Notes under the pieces: generated by a model
Databases searched by the model: none
What the model was told of the DNA's origin: nothing
The model's input: the letters and a program-made list of their open reading frames with translations, nothing else
Assembly (NCBI RefSeq): GCF_021155765.1
Contig: NC_060106.1
Location: 8,253,501 to 8,317,500, forward strand
Direction of reading: 5' to 3'
Source: Diprion similis
Taxonomy: Eukaryota > Arthropoda > Insecta > Hymenoptera > Diprionidae
DNA: 64,000 nucleotides
Shown here: positions 62,885 to 64,000 of the stretch, in pieces
Layout: the number at the start of each line of letters is the position of its first letter
Position numbering within the stretch: the stretch's first letter is position 1
Made by a program: the position numbers and the translations under genes

Positions 62885-64000
62885 GACCAGCCATAAACCG
62901 ACTATAACCGCCGTTTGATGTAATCTTCAATGACTGATAGTACTTCACGTTTAATACAAAAATAATTTTAACTTAAACGGGTAGACTTTTTATCCTTGTT
63001 TAATCATGACGCATAGAATCCATGGTTTCCCACAAATCTTTTGCCACAAAAAGATTCTAGATTCGCGAGTAAGATGTTCCTGGTATATGTTTTTGTTTTT
63101 CTATAACATGACTTTTGAATCGCTAATAACGTATTATTATATCGTCTTAAAAGACTTATACAGATTCAATACCAGTTTTGGAATTTTATCTAAACAGCTT
63201 GAACTATATATGGAGCTTTGTTTGCATGATATAGTTTTTCGTTTACCTCTTTTCAAGTTATCACCGTTTGAACTACGTTAAGGCACGATATTTCGTAATA
63301 TTAATCTCAATTTACAACCAGACGTACTAGACGTATTAGAGACCTTTAATTACAAGGAAGTGGTTAAATTTCTGACTACTTTTAGATGTTAACCTGTATT
63401 ATCAGAGGTGCATAATACTTATTCTCGATACAATCATTTCGTCTCAATTTGCCTAAGAGTGCAGTGAAAGTAAACCAAATAACAAGGAAAATACGGACGA
63501 AGTATTTTCAGCCTTAATGCTAACGTTGCTTAAAATTCCATATAACTTGCAATAAACTAAATGAAACAAAAAATTCTCTTCATGAGTTCACTGGCGTAAG
63601 GTAGATAAACATACAAATAAACAATGTTTATATCAATAGCCAGTCATAATGATTATTCAAAAAATTTTGATCTTATTTCTCGACTATAATCGCTCTGACT
63701 AACAATAAGTGAAATGACGAACTGCCAAGCCGTTCCAACTCTCGGGCACAAAAATTGACGGAGATTTTTTTTTTTATTTAAACCATCAGGTATTGGCCTT
63801 ATAGGCCATGTCCCATATTGACGGAGGTGTCTACCTGCTGTTAGTGGTTGGAAATACCCGCGAACCTCCGAAGCCCAAAGTATGAATAATTTTAACGACA
63901 CAACCTCGACCTCGTGGTTGTAAACTGAACTAAAGTTGCGCGCGCAGAAGTTGCACACCTACGCATGCATTACGCTTATCGACGAGAATTCAGAATTCAG
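62885..64000. other. Right-edge DNA, no gene recognised
   Basis: AT-rich until about 63720. The last part (63770-63880) carries a GC-richer segment with TATTGGCCTTATAGGCCATG, which looks like repeat-derived sequence. The 101-residue minus-strand frame across it has no features that I recognise. Confidence 0.3.

Noticed and set aside
1-64000. tRNA, rRNA, CRISPR array or prokaryotic operon features
   Set aside because: No cloverleaf, rRNA-like block or regularly spaced repeat array was seen; splicing and promoters are those of an insect genome.

Overview
This window is eukaryotic and almost certainly from an insect. It is AT-rich, has spliced genes with GT-AG introns, TATA and TCAGT-type core promoters and small inverted-repeat transposons. 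It carries a run of genes of the insect-specific Osiris family (DUF1676). I rebuilt seven Osiris genes by joining open frames at phase-compatible splice sites. I call them A to H from left to right; F is a non-Osiris exon. A hymenopteran or other holometabolous host is possible, but I cannot prove the order from sequence alone. I have not numbered the genes (Osi1, Osi2 and so on), because that needs an alignment.

Layout. 1-8.6 kb: no convincing gene; two foldback repeats near 1-1.5 kb and a CT-rich low-complexity patch near 7.2 kb. 8.7-11.9 kb: Osiris A (minus, 3 coding exons). 14.0-15.3 kb: Osiris B (minus, 2 exons), which lacks the usual DUF1676 core and has a very long His/Asp/Tyr-rich tail. 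16.0-17.5 kb: Osiris C (plus, the only plus-strand gene), divergent from B. 18.7-21.4 kb: Osiris D (minus, 2 coding exons plus a predicted non-coding first exon, with a MITE in the 5' intron). 27.0-28.6 kb (perhaps to 30.4): Osiris E (minus, 4 coding exons). 33.3-33.7 kb: F, the last exon of a cysteine-containing protein that is not an Osiris. 36.6-40.0 kb: Osiris G (minus, 3 exons, long acidic N-terminal insert, probable GC-AG intron). 40-52 kb: no gene found; a hAT-like element at 47.6-48.1 kb and a long-TIR element at 50.7-51.4 kb. 52.3-54.0 kb: Osiris H (minus, 4 exons). 54-64 kb: no gene found; a second, inverted copy of the long-TIR element at 62.2-62.9 kb.

How the genes fit together. 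The Osiris products share a signal peptide, usually a two-cysteine region, and a long hydrophobic segment entered just after a phase-1 intron. Most then have a His/Tyr-rich tail, in D and E with an AQxLAY-like motif. In other insects Osiris genes form a conserved syntenic cluster, act in the epidermis and trachea during cuticle formation, and their products sit in endosomal/secretory membranes. Shared architecture, clustering and similar TATA promoters fit coordinated expression here. The non-Osiris stretches are mostly introns, regulatory DNA and transposon debris.
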